Below are positions 44,413-53,496 of a stretch of DNA of 64,000 nt, piece by piece. Under the pieces are notes generated by a model. That model had not been told where the DNA came from. It made no database searches and saw only the letters and a program-made list of their open reading frames with translations. The stretch's first letter is position 1, and each line of letters opens with the position of its first letter. The stretch is from Lentzea tibetensis (GTDB lineage: Bacteria; Actinomycetota; Actinomycetes; Mycobacteriales; Pseudonocardiaceae). The stretch is taken from assembly GCF_007845675.1 (NCBI RefSeq), contig NZ_VOBR01000002.1, positions 248,001 to 312,000 of the forward strand. Direction: 5' to 3'. A program made the position numbers and the translations under genes.

Positions 44413-45257
44413 CGATCACGCCTGTCGCCGCCGACCTCGAGGTGATCTCGGTCGGCGCGGAACGGATCCTGCTGCGCCGCGTGCACGGGCACCTCGAGTA
44501 CCAGGCGTGCGAGGAGCTGCAGCGCAGGATCTGGGGAGAGGAGGACATCGCCCGCGTGCCGTTGCTGGACATGGTGACGGCGCAGGAGAACGGCGGGTAC
44601 GTGCTCGGCGCCTTCACCGCGGACGGCGACCTCGCCGGGTTCGTCTTCTCGTTCCCCGGCGTGACCTCCGACGGCGAGGTCAAGCAGTGTTCCGTGCTCG
44701 CCGCGGTCGCGCCGGAGTTCCAGAACCTCGGCCTGGGCTACCAGCTCAAGCAGTACCAGGCCCGGCTCGCCGCCCGGCACGGGTTCCGCCTGATCACCTG
44801 GACGTTCGACCCGCTCTCCGGGCGCAACGTCGTGTTCAACCTCAACAAGCTCGGCGCGGTCGGCGTCGACTACGTGGTGAACGCCTACGGTGTCGGACTC
44901 GGGCTGAACGCGGGACTGGAGACCGACCGGCTGCTCGTCGCGTGGCACGTTCCGCCGGTGCCGCGGCAACGTGACCAGGGCGGTGGCACACCGGTCAACG
45001 ACATCCGCTTCAACCGCCACGACCTCCCCGTGCCCGCGTGGTCCACACCGGACTGCGACGACCACACCGTGCTGCTCAAGGTGCCGTGGGACGTCTACGC
45101 GATCAGCGCCCGCGACCGCGAGCTGGCGATCTCGTGGCGGCACACCGGGCGCGACCTGCTCGGCGGCTACCTCGGCCGCGGCTACCGGGCCGTCGGGCTC
45201 CGGGTGCACGAACGCGGTGCCCCGCCCACCTACGTGCTGCACCGAGGTCGGTCATGA
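44409..45257 (+). CDS. GNAT-family acyltransferase
   Basis: 282 residues. The acetyl-CoA loop appears as VAPEFQNLGLGYQLKQYQARLA (Q/R-x-x-G-x-G/A form), with upstream GGYVLGAFTADGDLAGFVFSF typical of the GNAT core. About 120 residues follow the GNAT core, so it is a two-part protein like some predicted acetyltransferases of the COG3375 type. It could install an N-acyl protecting group on a precursor that the M20 enzyme later removes. ATGA overlaps link it to both neighbours. Confidence 0.82.
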   Translation: MTITPVAADLEVISVGAERILLRRVHGHLEYQACEELQRRIWGEEDIARVPLLDMVTAQENGGYVLGAFTADGDLAGFVFSFPGVTSDGEVKQCSVLAAVAPEFQNLGLGYQLKQYQARLAARHGFRLITWTFDPLSGRNVVFNLNKLGAVGVDYVVNAYGVGLGLNAGLETDRLLVAWHVPPVPRQRDQGGGTPVNDIRFNRHDLPVPAWSTPDCDDHTVLLKVPWDVYAISARDRELAISWRHTGRDLLGGYLGRGYRAVGLRVHERGAPPTYVLHRGRS

Positions 45258-46672
45258 CGCTCGGCGCGTTGTTCGACACCGCCGTCGACCGGTTCGGCGA
45301 CCGGCCGCTGCTGCTCGGCCCCGACGTCTCGTACGCGGACTTCGCCTCGCGCGTCAACGGATGCGCCTGCGTGCTGTGGAACATGGGTGTCGGCAGGGGA
45401 GACGCGGTGGCGGCGGTGCTGCCGAACTCTCCGCTGGTGCTGACGCTGTGGCTCGCGGCGGCCAAACTGGGAGCGGTGTTCGTGCCGCTGAACCCGGCGC
45501 TACGTGACGCGGAGCTCGCGCCACTGCTCACGCACTCCGGCGCCGTGCTCGTCGTCGCGGACCGGCCGATCCCCGGTCACCGGGTCGTCGCTCCCTCGAT
45601 GCTCGCCGCCACCAGTTCGTCGGCGCCGCATGCGTCGGTCCGGGCGGATGATCCGGTGACGGTCCTCTACACGTCCGGCACGACCGGATCGCCCAAGGGA
45701 TGCGTGCTCAGCCACACCTCGTACACCGCGCCCGCGCCCGCGTTCGTGACGCGGCTCGGGCTGGAGGCGGATGACCGGCTGCTCGCGTGCCTGCCGCTGT
45801 TCCACATGGCGGGGCAGTCGTTCGCGGTCAGCGCGCTGCAGGCGGGCGCGTCGCTCGCTGTCGTCCCGCGGTTCAGCGCGTCCGGCTTCTGGGGACATGT
45901 CGACGACTTCCGCGCCACCGCGTTCCGCCACCTCGGCGAGATGCTGACGTTGATCCTGCGCAGCCCGGTGACGCCGCCCGCCGGGCACGGGCTGCGCCTC
46001 GTGTACGGCGGCGGCGCCCGCCCCGACGTGGCGCGGGAGTTCACCGCGCGGTTCGGCGTCACCGTGGTCGAGGGCTACGGGATGAGCGAGACGAACACGG
46101 TGCTGTGCGGTGATCCGTACCTGCCACGACCCGGTTCCATGGGCACGCCGTTGCCGCCGGCCGAGGTGCGCGTGGCGGCGACTCCGGGGGAGATCGGCGA
46201 GATCCAGGTGCGCGGGCCGGGCCTGATGAAGGGCTACCACCGCGACCCCGAACGCACCCGTGCCGCGCTGGCGTCGTCCTGGCTGCGGACCGGCGACCTC
46301 GGCTGGATGGACGACGACGGGCACGTGCACTTCGCCGCGCGCCGCGTGGACGTCATCCGCAGGCGCGGCGAGAACATCGACCCGGCCGAGGTCGAGGAGG
46401 CGCTGGCCGAGCACCCGCAGGTGCTGCTGGGCGCGGTGGTCGGCGTGCCGACCGAGCTGTCCGACGAGGACGTGGCCGCGTTCGTGGTGCCGCTGCCCGG
46501 TTCCCGGCTCGACGAGGACGGCGTGCTGGCGTGGTGCCGCACCCGCCTGGCCGCGTTCAAGGTGCCGCACCGCGTGCACGTCGTCGACCGACTGCCGATG
46601 ACCCCCACCTCGAAGATCAACCGTTCGCTGCTGCGGGCGGCCGGAGCACACGGGAGGAACCCGCGATGGTGA
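45254..46672 (+). CDS. acyl-CoA/acyl-carrier ligase (ANL superfamily)
   Basis: 472 residues. AMP-binding motif VLYTSGTTGSPKGCVLSH, GYGMSETN, the hinge region DLGWMDDDGHVHF ... RRVDVIRRRGENIDPAEVE and the catalytic Lys in TPTSKINRSLL. The overall style is that of carnitine-CoA or short-chain acyl-CoA ligases and not of NRPS A domains. It activates a carboxylic acid, perhaps for loading onto one of the unassigned carriers or for the GNAT enzyme next to it. ATG 45254 overlaps the GNAT stop (ATGA). Confidence 0.87.
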   Translation: MTLGALFDTAVDRFGDRPLLLGPDVSYADFASRVNGCACVLWNMGVGRGDAVAAVLPNSPLVLTLWLAAAKLGAVFVPLNPALRDAELAPLLTHSGAVLVVADRPIPGHRVVAPSMLAATSSSAPHASVRADDPVTVLYTSGTTGSPKGCVLSHTSYTAPAPAFVTRLGLEADDRLLACLPLFHMAGQSFAVSALQAGASLAVVPRFSASGFWGHVDDFRATAFRHLGEMLTLILRSPVTPPAGHGLRLVYGGGARPDVAREFTARFGVTVVEGYGMSETNTVLCGDPYLPRPGSMGTPLPPAEVRVAATPGEIGEIQVRGPGLMKGYHRDPERTRAALASSWLRTGDLGWMDDDGHVHFAARRVDVIRRRGENIDPAEVEEALAEHPQVLLGAVVGVPTELSDEDVAAFVVPLPGSRLDEDGVLAWCRTRLAAFKVPHRVHVVDRLPMTPTSKINRSLLRAAGAHGRNPRW

Positions 46673-47481
46673 ACGACCTCGCCGAGAAGGCACGAATGCT
46701 GCGCAAGCACGTCGTGCACCTGGCAGCCGACTCGCCCGGCGCGCACGTCGGCGGCTCGATGTCGGCCGTGGAGATCCTGACCGCGCTGTACTTCGACGGC
46801 GTGCTGCGGGTCGACCCGGCCAACCCGTCCGCTCCCGACCGGGATCGGCTCATCTTCAGCAAGGGCCACTCCAGCGCGGCCTACTACGCCGCGCTGGCCG
46901 AGGCGGGCTTCTTCCCGGTGTCCGAACTGGACACCTACAAGAAGACGGGCAGCAGGCTCGCCGGCCACCCGCACACCGGCATTCCCGGTGTCGAGCTCGC
47001 CACCGGCTCACTCGGCCACGGCCTGCCGGTCGGCGTCGGCCTCGCCATGGCCGCGTCGGCCGACCGCTCGCCCGGCAGGGTGTTCGTGATCGTCGGCGAC
47101 GGCGAGTGCCAGGAGGGCTCGATGTGGGAGGCCGCGATGGCCGCCGCCCACTACGGACTCGACAACCTGGTCGTGATCGTCGACCGCAACGGCATCCAGG
47201 AGGACGGGCCGACCGAGGAGATCATGGCGTTGGAGCCGTTCGCCGACAAGTGGCGCGCGTTCGGCTGGGCGACCGTCGAGGTCGACGGGCACGACGTCGG
47301 TGAGCTCAGCACCGTGCTGCACGAGGTGCCGCTCACCTGGGGCAGGCCGACGGTCGTCATCGCGAAGACGGTGAAGGGCAAGGGTTTGTCGTTCTCCGAG
47401 AACACGAACACCTGGCACTACGGGCACCTCTCGGAGGAACTGAAGGAGCAGGCGCTGCGGGAGCTGGGAGGTGTGCGATGA
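46666..47481 (+). CDS. transketolase N-terminal subunit
   Basis: 271 residues. Thiamine diphosphate domain: HVGGSMSAVEILTALYF, FSKGHSSAAYYAALAEAG, GSLGHGLPVGVGLA, and the metal/diphosphate motif VGDGECQEGSMWEAAMAAAHYGLDNLVVIVDRN. The partner C subunit follows with a 4-bp overlap, and another C subunit lies at 38338. Transketolases move a ketol unit (hydroxyacetyl) between sugar and aldehyde. ATG 46666 follows GGGAGGAAC; a GTG one codon later would give a GTGA overlap. Confidence 0.92.
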   Translation: MVNDLAEKARMLRKHVVHLAADSPGAHVGGSMSAVEILTALYFDGVLRVDPANPSAPDRDRLIFSKGHSSAAYYAALAEAGFFPVSELDTYKKTGSRLAGHPHTGIPGVELATGSLGHGLPVGVGLAMAASADRSPGRVFVIVGDGECQEGSMWEAAMAAAHYGLDNLVVIVDRNGIQEDGPTEEIMALEPFADKWRAFGWATVEVDGHDVGELSTVLHEVPLTWGRPTVVIAKTVKGKGLSFSENTNTWHYGHLSEELKEQALRELGGVR

Positions 47482-48440
47482 CGGCGCTGGCCGACATCCG
47501 GGAGGGGCTGCGGTTCGACCCGGCCACCACGACCGCGTTCGAGGCGTGCCGGATGGCGCAGCTCGACCTGGCGCTCGAGGACCCGCGCATCGTCTCCGTC
47601 GAGGCCGACCTCGGCGACTGCTGGGGCCTGAAGTTCCGCGAGTCCCTGCCGGACCGCTTCCTCGACTTCGGCATCGCCGAGGCGAGCGCGGTGGGCGCGG
47701 CCGCGGGGCTGGCGATGGCGGGCAAACGCCCGTTCCTCAACACGTTCGGCACGTTCGCGCTGATGCGCGCGGCCGAACAGGTGCGCCTCGACATCTGCTA
47801 CCACCGGGCGCCGGTGGTGATCGCGGGCATGTTCACCGGCATCGCGGCCGGGTTCTCCGGCCCGACGCACCACGCGATCGAGGACGTCTCGGTGGCCAGG
47901 GCGCTGCCGAACCTCACCGTCATCGCACCGGCGGACGCCCTGCAGGCCTACGACGCCACCAGGGCCGCGCTGGAGCACAACGCGCCGGTGTACCTGAGGC
48001 TCGGGGTGGAGCCCGGCCCCCAGGTCTACGCGGGCCACGACCGGTTCGAGATCGGCCGCGGCCGCGTGCTGCGCGAAGGAGGATCGCTCACGATCGTCAC
48101 GTGCGGCGTGACGATCGTGCCGGAGGTGCTCGCCGCTGCCGACCGGCTCGGTGACGTGCGGGTCGTCGACATGCCGACGATCAAGCCGATCGACCGCGAG
48201 CTGCTCAGGCAGTCGGCCGAGCGGACCGGCCGGGTCGTCACGGTCGAGGAGCACTCGACGATCGGCGGGCTGGGCAGCGCGGTCGCGGAGGTGCTGGCCG
48301 AGGACGCGCCGGTGCCGTTGCGGATGATCGGGCTGCCGGACGCCTTCGTGAAGGAGATCGGCGACTACGCCGAACAGTTGCGGCGCCACGGGTTGGACGC
48401 GGCCGGGATCGAGCGGGAGGTGCGGGCGTGGGCGTACTAG
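47478..48440 (+). CDS. transketolase C-terminal subunit, copy 2
   Basis: 320 residues. FGIAEASAVGAAAGLAMAG holds the catalytic Glu, and GPTHHAIEDVSVARALPNLTV the substrate-binding His pair. Clear paralogue of the 38338-39291 protein, which differs more in its N-terminal 60 residues. It directly follows the only N subunit (ATGA overlap), so this is its obvious partner; the other C subunit may compete for the same N subunit. Confidence 0.92.
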   Translation: MTALADIREGLRFDPATTTAFEACRMAQLDLALEDPRIVSVEADLGDCWGLKFRESLPDRFLDFGIAEASAVGAAAGLAMAGKRPFLNTFGTFALMRAAEQVRLDICYHRAPVVIAGMFTGIAAGFSGPTHHAIEDVSVARALPNLTVIAPADALQAYDATRAALEHNAPVYLRLGVEPGPQVYAGHDRFEIGRGRVLREGGSLTIVTCGVTIVPEVLAAADRLGDVRVVDMPTIKPIDRELLRQSAERTGRVVTVEEHSTIGGLGSAVAEVLAEDAPVPLRMIGLPDAFVKEIGDYAEQLRRHGLDAAGIEREVRAWAY

Positions 48441-49153
48441 GAATCCTCATGCTGGAGGGGAAGATGGCTGACGTGCCGGGCTGCATGGCGTCGGCGGAGA
48501 CCTTCCCGTACCCCGTGATCCGCCACGTCGTGCGGGGCTCGCGCACGCCGCGCAGCCAGGAGGAGGCCGAAGCCATGCTGCCGCTGTACGTCGCGGCGGC
48601 GCGCGAGCTGGAGGCCGAGGGCGCCACGGTGATCACCGCCAACTGCGGGCTCATCGCGTTGCTGCAGAACGAGCTGGCGGCCGCGGTCCGGGTGCCCGTG
48701 GTGACGTCCAGCCTGACCATGGTGCCGGCGATCAGGAAACTGGTCGGCGAGCGGCCGGTCGGCGTGCTCACGTTCTTCACCTCGGCGGTGGGAGAGCGCA
48801 ACTTCCGCGCCAGCGGCTGGAGCTCCGCCGACATCCCGGTCGTGCTCGGTGGCGTCGGCGAACACGCGTCGTGGCTCGAGTTCCTGGAGACCAAGGAGGT
48901 CACGCCGCGGCTGCGTGAACGGATGCGCGCGGACCTGCTCGCCGTCGTCGAGGACATGCTGGCGCGCGAACCCGAGCTCGGCGCGATCGTCTGCGAGTGC
49001 ACGATGCTGCCCGCCGTGCTGGACGACGTGCGGGCCGGTGTCCCCGTGCCGATCTTCGACATCCTGACCGCGCTGGACTGGGCGGTCAGCGGGTTCGAGC
49101 GACCCGCCGCGGCGAACACCCGGCTCGCGGTCTCGGGAGGTCGAGTGCGATGA
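48428..49153 (+). CDS. Asp/Glu-racemase-superfamily protein
   Basis: 241 residues. The two-domain racemase fold shows its two active-site cysteines in ITANCGLIALLQNE and in IVCECTMLPAVLDD, the cofactor-independent pair used by aspartate/glutamate/hydantoin racemases and maleate isomerases. It could set the configuration of an amino acid or isomerise an intermediate. GTG 48428 overlaps the preceding gene by 13 bp. Confidence 0.85.
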   Translation: MGVLGILMLEGKMADVPGCMASAETFPYPVIRHVVRGSRTPRSQEEAEAMLPLYVAAARELEAEGATVITANCGLIALLQNELAAAVRVPVVTSSLTMVPAIRKLVGERPVGVLTFFTSAVGERNFRASGWSSADIPVVLGGVGEHASWLEFLETKEVTPRLRERMRADLLAVVEDMLAREPELGAIVCECTMLPAVLDDVRAGVPVPIFDILTALDWAVSGFERPAAANTRLAVSGGRVR

Positions 49154-50196
49154 GACTGCGCCTGCCGCCCAGTGTGCGGTTCGGCGCCGGATCCATCACC
49201 CACCTCTCCGACTCCCTGAGGGAGTGCGGTGTGCGGCGAGCACTCGTGGTCACCGACCACGGAGTGCTCGCCGCTGGTGTTGTGGAGAGGGTCCGTGCCG
49301 AGCTCGACGTCCCGCACGACGTCTTCGTCGCTGGGCGACCCACGGCCGACCAGGTCACCGCGTGCGGCTCTGCGCTGGACGGAGCCGACGGGGTCGTCGC
49401 CGTCGGTGGGGGCAGCGTCATCGACGTCGCCAAGGCGGCGGTGGCGCTGCGCAGTGCGGGGACACGGCTCCAGGACGTCTACGGACTCGACAGGGTGCTC
49501 GGAACGGCCCTACCGGTCATCGCGGTGCCCACGACACCGGGCAGCGGCGGCGAGGTCTCCTCCCACGCGGTCGTGACCGATCAGGGCAAGCGGCACGCCG
49601 TGAGCGGAGCCTGCCTGGTGCCGCGCGCGGCCGTCATCGATCCAACGCTGGCCGAGTCCCTACCGCGCGACGCCACGGTCGCGTGCGCGCTCGACGCGTT
49701 GATGCACGGCGCCGAGGCCTACCTGGCCCGCGCCGCGACGCCGTTCAGCGACGCGCTGGCGCTGCCGGGCGTGCGCCGGATCGCGGCGGCCCTGCCGTCG
49801 CTGGATCGCCACGAGCTGAGCCTCGGCTGCCTGCAGGCGAACCTGGCGATGGCACAGGCCAACGCCGGCCTCGTGCACGCGCTGGGCTACCCGCTCACCG
49901 AACGGCACGGCGTCGTGCACGGCATCGCCAACGCCCTCGTCGCGCCCGCGGTGCTGCGGGCCAGCAGGCACGCGCAGGAACAGCGGGACAGCGACCTCGC
50001 GGAATGCCTTGGCGCACCGGAGTTCGCCGACGGCCTCACGTTGTTGCTCGAGCGCGTCGGCGTCCCACTCGGTCTGCCCGTCTGCGACCCGGACGAACTC
50101 GCCTGCGATGCACTGCACTACGGACCCGTGCGCGCCAACTGGAGGTTCGAGGCCACTGTGGACGACATAGCCGCGATGTACCGCGCATCGATGTGA
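49150..50196 (+). CDS. iron-containing alcohol dehydrogenase, copy 2
   Basis: 348 residues. AVGGGSVIDVAKAAVAL (NAD), VPTTPGSGGEVSSHAVV, and metal ligands in ALDALMHGAEAYLA, HALGYPL and HGVVHGIANA. Shorter than copy 1 and clearly divergent from it. It probably reduces or oxidises the product of the adjacent transketolase. ATG overlaps the racemase stop by 4 bp. Last gene of the operon, followed by a strong terminator. Confidence 0.88.
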   Translation: MRLRLPPSVRFGAGSITHLSDSLRECGVRRALVVTDHGVLAAGVVERVRAELDVPHDVFVAGRPTADQVTACGSALDGADGVVAVGGGSVIDVAKAAVALRSAGTRLQDVYGLDRVLGTALPVIAVPTTPGSGGEVSSHAVVTDQGKRHAVSGACLVPRAAVIDPTLAESLPRDATVACALDALMHGAEAYLARAATPFSDALALPGVRRIAAALPSLDRHELSLGCLQANLAMAQANAGLVHALGYPLTERHGVVHGIANALVAPAVLRASRHAQEQRDSDLAECLGAPEFADGLTLLLERVGVPLGLPVCDPDELACDALHYGPVRANWRFEATVDDIAAMYRASM

Positions 50197-50205
50197 GACA
50201 ACGAG

Positions 50206-50237
50206 AAGAAGGGGGAGCCGATCGGCTCCCCCTTCTT
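50206..50237. terminator. 15-bp perfect stem between convergent operons
   Basis: A 15-bp perfect stem with AAG/CTT ends and a two-base AT loop (in practice a GATC tip) separates the alcohol dehydrogenase stop from the MFS transporter stop. It ends both transcripts. Confidence 0.85.
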
Positions 50238-50247
50238 GTTCGTGGAC

Positions 50248-51717
50248 TCACGCAGGCGCGCCAACGGTGTTGGGATCCTGCGCCTTCACCTTCTGCATGA
50301 ACACGGCCACCAGAGCCGCACCCGCGGCCAGCACGATCGCCGCGATGACGAACGCGAAGCGGTAACCGGACACGATGGCCTCGTTCTGCGGCACGCCGGT
50401 CGCCAGCACGCCGGTGGTGTGCGTCAACGCGACCGTGGTCAGCACCGCGAGGCCGAGCGCACTACCGAGCTGCTGCACCGAGGTCTGCACACCGGAACCG
50501 AGACCGGCGTCCTCACCGGACAGCTCGTGCAGTGCGGCGTTCTGCAGCGCGGGCAGGCCGATGGCGAGACCGAACGCGAGCACCATCGTCGCCGGAACCA
50601 GCTGGCCCCAGAACGAACCCTGCGCGTCGATGCGGGCCAGCAGCAACATGCCCACCGCGCTCACCACGAAGCCGATGATGATGGCGGTCTTCGGACCGAA
50701 CCGGGTCACCAGCTGCGTCGACAGGATCATGCCGGGGATGAACGCGATGCAGAACGGGAGGTAAGCCAGACCGGACTGCAGCGGCGAGTACCCGAGCACC
50801 TGCTGCACGTACAGCGTCACGATGAAGAACATCGCGGCCATCGCGCTGGTCAGCAGGACCGTCGTGGCGTTCGCCGACACGCGCGTCCGGTTCGCGAAGA
50901 ACCGCAGCGGCATCATCGGGTCCTCGGTCCGCGACTCCACGAGCACGAACAGGCCCAGCAGCACGAAGCCGGCCAGGAAGGAACCCCACACGCCGAAGCT
51001 GCTCCACGGGTGCTCGGCCGCGCTCAGCAGGCCGTTCACCACCAGGATCAGACCACCGGTGACCAGCAGACCGCCGGGGATGTCGAGCTTGCGCTTGACG
51101 CCGACGGCGGGCGCGTCCTGAACCAGCTTGGCGCACAGGACGAGCGCGATCGCGGCGACCGGCAGGTTGATGAAGAACACCCAGCGCCAGCTCGCGAAGT
51201 CGACGATCACACCGGAGAGAAGCACACCGACGGTGGCGCCGAGACCGGCCAGACCACCCCAGATGCCCAGCGCCTTCGCGCGCTCCTTGGGCGTCGTGAA
51301 CATCAGCACGATCAGCGCGAGCGCCGCGGGTGAGGCCAGTGCCTCACCGACGCCCTGCATGAACCGGCTGACGATCAGCACACCCGAGTTCCAGGCCGCA
51401 CCGCTGGTCAGCGACGCGAGCGCGAAGACGGAGGTACCGATGACGAAGATCTTCTTGCGCCCCAGCAGGTCGGCGAAGCGACCGCCGAGCAGCAGCAGAC
51501 CACCGGCGGTGAGCAGGTAGCCGTTGACCACCCAGGCGAGACCCGCCTGCGAGGTCCCGAGATCGTTCCGGATCGACGGCAGGGCGATGTTCACGATCGT
51601 GTTGTCGATGACGATCATGAACTGCACCAGCGCCAGTACGGCCAACGCTTGCCACCGGCGAGGATTCGCCTCGGGGGCTGTCTCCCTCTCGCGGCGACGA
51701 TTCTCCACAGTGGACAT
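50248..51717 (-). CDS. MFS drug exporter, DHA2 (EmrB/QacA) family, 14 TM
   Basis: 489 residues with about 14 hydrophobic helices. Motif A-like GGRFADLLGRKKIFVIG lies between helices 2 and 3, and motif C-like GGLAGLGATVGVLLSGVIVD in helix 5. Proton-driven export of drugs or lipophilic metabolites is typical. A divergent LysR gene is the likely regulator, so this is probably the exporter and self-protection of the cluster, or an inducible general pump. Confidence 0.9.
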   Translation of the reverse strand: MSTVENRRRERETAPEANPRRWQALAVLALVQFMIVIDNTIVNIALPSIRNDLGTSQAGLAWVVNGYLLTAGGLLLLGGRFADLLGRKKIFVIGTSVFALASLTSGAAWNSGVLIVSRFMQGVGEALASPAALALIVLMFTTPKERAKALGIWGGLAGLGATVGVLLSGVIVDFASWRWVFFINLPVAAIALVLCAKLVQDAPAVGVKRKLDIPGGLLVTGGLILVVNGLLSAAEHPWSSFGVWGSFLAGFVLLGLFVLVESRTEDPMMPLRFFANRTRVSANATTVLLTSAMAAMFFIVTLYVQQVLGYSPLQSGLAYLPFCIAFIPGMILSTQLVTRFGPKTAIIIGFVVSAVGMLLLARIDAQGSFWGQLVPATMVLAFGLAIGLPALQNAALHELSGEDAGLGSGVQTSVQQLGSALGLAVLTTVALTHTTGVLATGVPQNEAIVSGYRFAFVIAAIVLAAGAALVAVFMQKVKAQDPNTVGAPA

Positions 51718-51804
51718 CTTGGACTCCCGTGGGACTGTTGAAAAACGGGTCTACTCCAGGAAACCTCCCCGGGGTTACCCCGTCCAACAACAATCACTCC
51801 TCAC

Positions 51805-51832
51805 TTGACAACCAACGGTTGTTACCCAAGAT
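51805..51832 (+). promoter_or_regulatory. promoter/operator for a probably leaderless LysR message
   Basis: TTGACA (51805-51810) and CAAGAT (51827-51832), 16 bp apart, would start transcription at or next to the ATG at 51839, so the mRNA may be leaderless. A perfect dyad ACAACC-AAC-GGTTGT (51808-51822) overlaps this promoter and is the probable operator for the LysR protein, also near the divergent MFS gene. Confidence 0.5.
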
Positions 51833-51838
51833 GAACCA

Positions 51839-52777
51839 ATGGAACTGGACATGGCGCAGGTGCGTGCGTTCGTCACCGCGGCCGAAGAACTGCACTTCGG
51901 ACGTGCTGCCGAACGCCTTTACCTGAGCCAGCAAGCACTTTCCAAGCGGATCGGAAAGCTCGAGGAGACGTTGTCGGCACGCCTGTTCGACAGGTCCACC
52001 CAAAAGGTTGAGCTGACACCGGTCGGTGAGCGTTTTCTCCCTTATGCGATTGACGCTCTTTCCGCTGCGGACGCCGCGATCGCGTCGATCCGCGAGACCA
52101 CGCAGACCATCCGGATCGACGTGCTGGACGAGCGCCTGGCGCCGATGCAGCTGGTGCGGCACGCCGTTCGCCACCTGGAGGACGTCCCGCTCGAGGTGAG
52201 CATGCGGCACGGCCTGCCGAACACGCTGCCCGCGCTGCGCACCGGCGAGGCCGACGCGGCGTTCGGGCGGGTGCACTCGCTGCCCGCGTCCGCGCTCGCC
52301 GAGCTGGCGCACCGCCTGGTGCTGCTGGAACCGCTGGCGCTGCTGGTGAGCCGGGACCACGAGCTCGCCGCGGCCGAGTCCATCCGGCTCGACGACCTGC
52401 GCGGCGTCCCGCTGTGGGTGCCGATCGGCGGTGCCGTGGGGGAGTGGGCGGAGTTCCTGCGCGAGTTCGCGGCGGCGTGGCGGCTCGACCTCGACTTCTC
52501 CGGGCCGGCGCTGAGCCTGGACTACCTGGTGGACGAGGTCGGCGCACGCCCGGACGTGGCGACGCTGGTGGGCAGCAGGATGGAGCTGCCGTCCGCTGAA
52601 CGGGCGAACGTCGTCTACATCGTCGACCCGACGCCCGCGTACCCGTGGTCGCTGGTGTGGCCGCGTGGGCGCGAGCACCCGCTGCTGCCGAAGCTGCTCG
52701 ACGCGTTCACCACCGGCTTCACCAGGCCGGACGACCTGTGGCTCACCGAAGCGGACCGGATCGGGCTCGCCACGTAA
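51839..52777 (+). CDS. LysR-family regulator of the exporter
   Basis: 312 residues. N-terminal winged helix MAQVRAFVTAAEELHFGRAAERLYLSQQALSKRIGKLEETL, then the effector-binding domain. Divergent from the MFS exporter across a 121-bp gap with a dyad, so it probably controls that gene in response to a transported compound. There is no ribosome binding site in front of the ATG, in agreement with a leaderless message. The nitrile hydratase genes start 23 bp downstream on the same strand. Confidence 0.88.
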   Translation: MELDMAQVRAFVTAAEELHFGRAAERLYLSQQALSKRIGKLEETLSARLFDRSTQKVELTPVGERFLPYAIDALSAADAAIASIRETTQTIRIDVLDERLAPMQLVRHAVRHLEDVPLEVSMRHGLPNTLPALRTGEADAAFGRVHSLPASALAELAHRLVLLEPLALLVSRDHELAAAESIRLDDLRGVPLWVPIGGAVGEWAEFLREFAAAWRLDLDFSGPALSLDYLVDEVGARPDVATLVGSRMELPSAERANVVYIVDPTPAYPWSLVWPRGREHPLLPKLLDAFTTGFTRPDDLWLTEADRIGLAT

Positions 52778-52800
52778 CCGCGCGGTGCCACGATGGGGTG

Positions 52801-53472
52801 ATGGACGGTCCCCACGACCTGGGCGGTGCGCCCGGCTTCGGACCCGTGCGGTTCGATCCGGACGAACCCCTGTTCGACCACGACTGGCAGCGCAAGGTCT
52901 TCGGTCTCACGATGGCCACGTCGACGATCGGCCTCTACAACCGCGACGAGAACCGCCACGCCCGCGAGCGCATGCCGGCGGCGGACTATCGCGCCACCGG
53001 CTACTTCGAGCAGTGGCTCGTCGCGATGGAGACGAACCTGACCGAGCTCGGCGTGCTGGACGCGGCGACGTTGCGCGCCCGCGTCGAGGAGTTCCTGGCC
53101 GCGCCGGACGAAGAGGTGCGCGGCAAGGCGCAACCCGACCTGTTCGAGCTGTTCCGCGACACGCTGGAGTTCGGCGCCTCGCTGGACCGCCCCGTGCCGA
53201 CCCCACCGCGGTACGCCGTGGGAGACCACGTGCGCGCGGTCTCGTCGGCGAAACCGGGCCACACCAGGCTGCCCGCGTACGTGCGCGGCCATCTCGGCGT
53301 GGTGCGCCGCGTCGACCCGGCGTTCGTGCTGCCGGACACGAACGCGCACCACGAGGGCGAGCACCCGGAACACACCTACAACGTCGCGTTTAACGCTCAT
53401 GACTTGTGGGAAAAGGGAGATCACGAGGTTCGGGTGGACGTCTGGGAGAGCTACCTGGAACCCGCTGACTGA
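52801..53472 (+). CDS. nthB: nitrile hydratase beta subunit
   Basis: 223 residues. MDGPHDLGGAPGFGPV ... EPLFDHDWQRKVFGLTMA is the conserved N-terminus, and the SH3-like C-terminal part ends with GHLGVVRRVDPAFVLPD ... TYNVAFNAHDLW. Pairs with the alpha subunit to form the heterodimer that hydrates a nitrile to an amide. The order beta-alpha-activator is that of cobalt-type enzymes. ATG is preceded by GGGGTG. Confidence 0.93.
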   Translation: MDGPHDLGGAPGFGPVRFDPDEPLFDHDWQRKVFGLTMATSTIGLYNRDENRHARERMPAADYRATGYFEQWLVAMETNLTELGVLDAATLRARVEEFLAAPDEEVRGKAQPDLFELFRDTLEFGASLDRPVPTPPRYAVGDHVRAVSSAKPGHTRLPAYVRGHLGVVRRVDPAFVLPDTNAHHEGEHPEHTYNVAFNAHDLWEKGDHEVRVDVWESYLEPAD

Positions 53473-53496
53473 ACCGACTTCTCGGGGGAGGGGATC

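Noticed and set aside
51770-51780. GGGGTTACCCC palindrome upstream of the MFS gene as a SARP site
   Set aside because: Only one TAAC-like half per strand and no -10 with the 7-bp spacing; the exporter looks LysR-controlled.
52776-52800. Possible TAAC heptamer upstream of the nitrile hydratase genes
   Set aside because: The single TAAC is part of the LysR stop codon; there is no second heptamer at 11 bp and no -10 at the correct distance.
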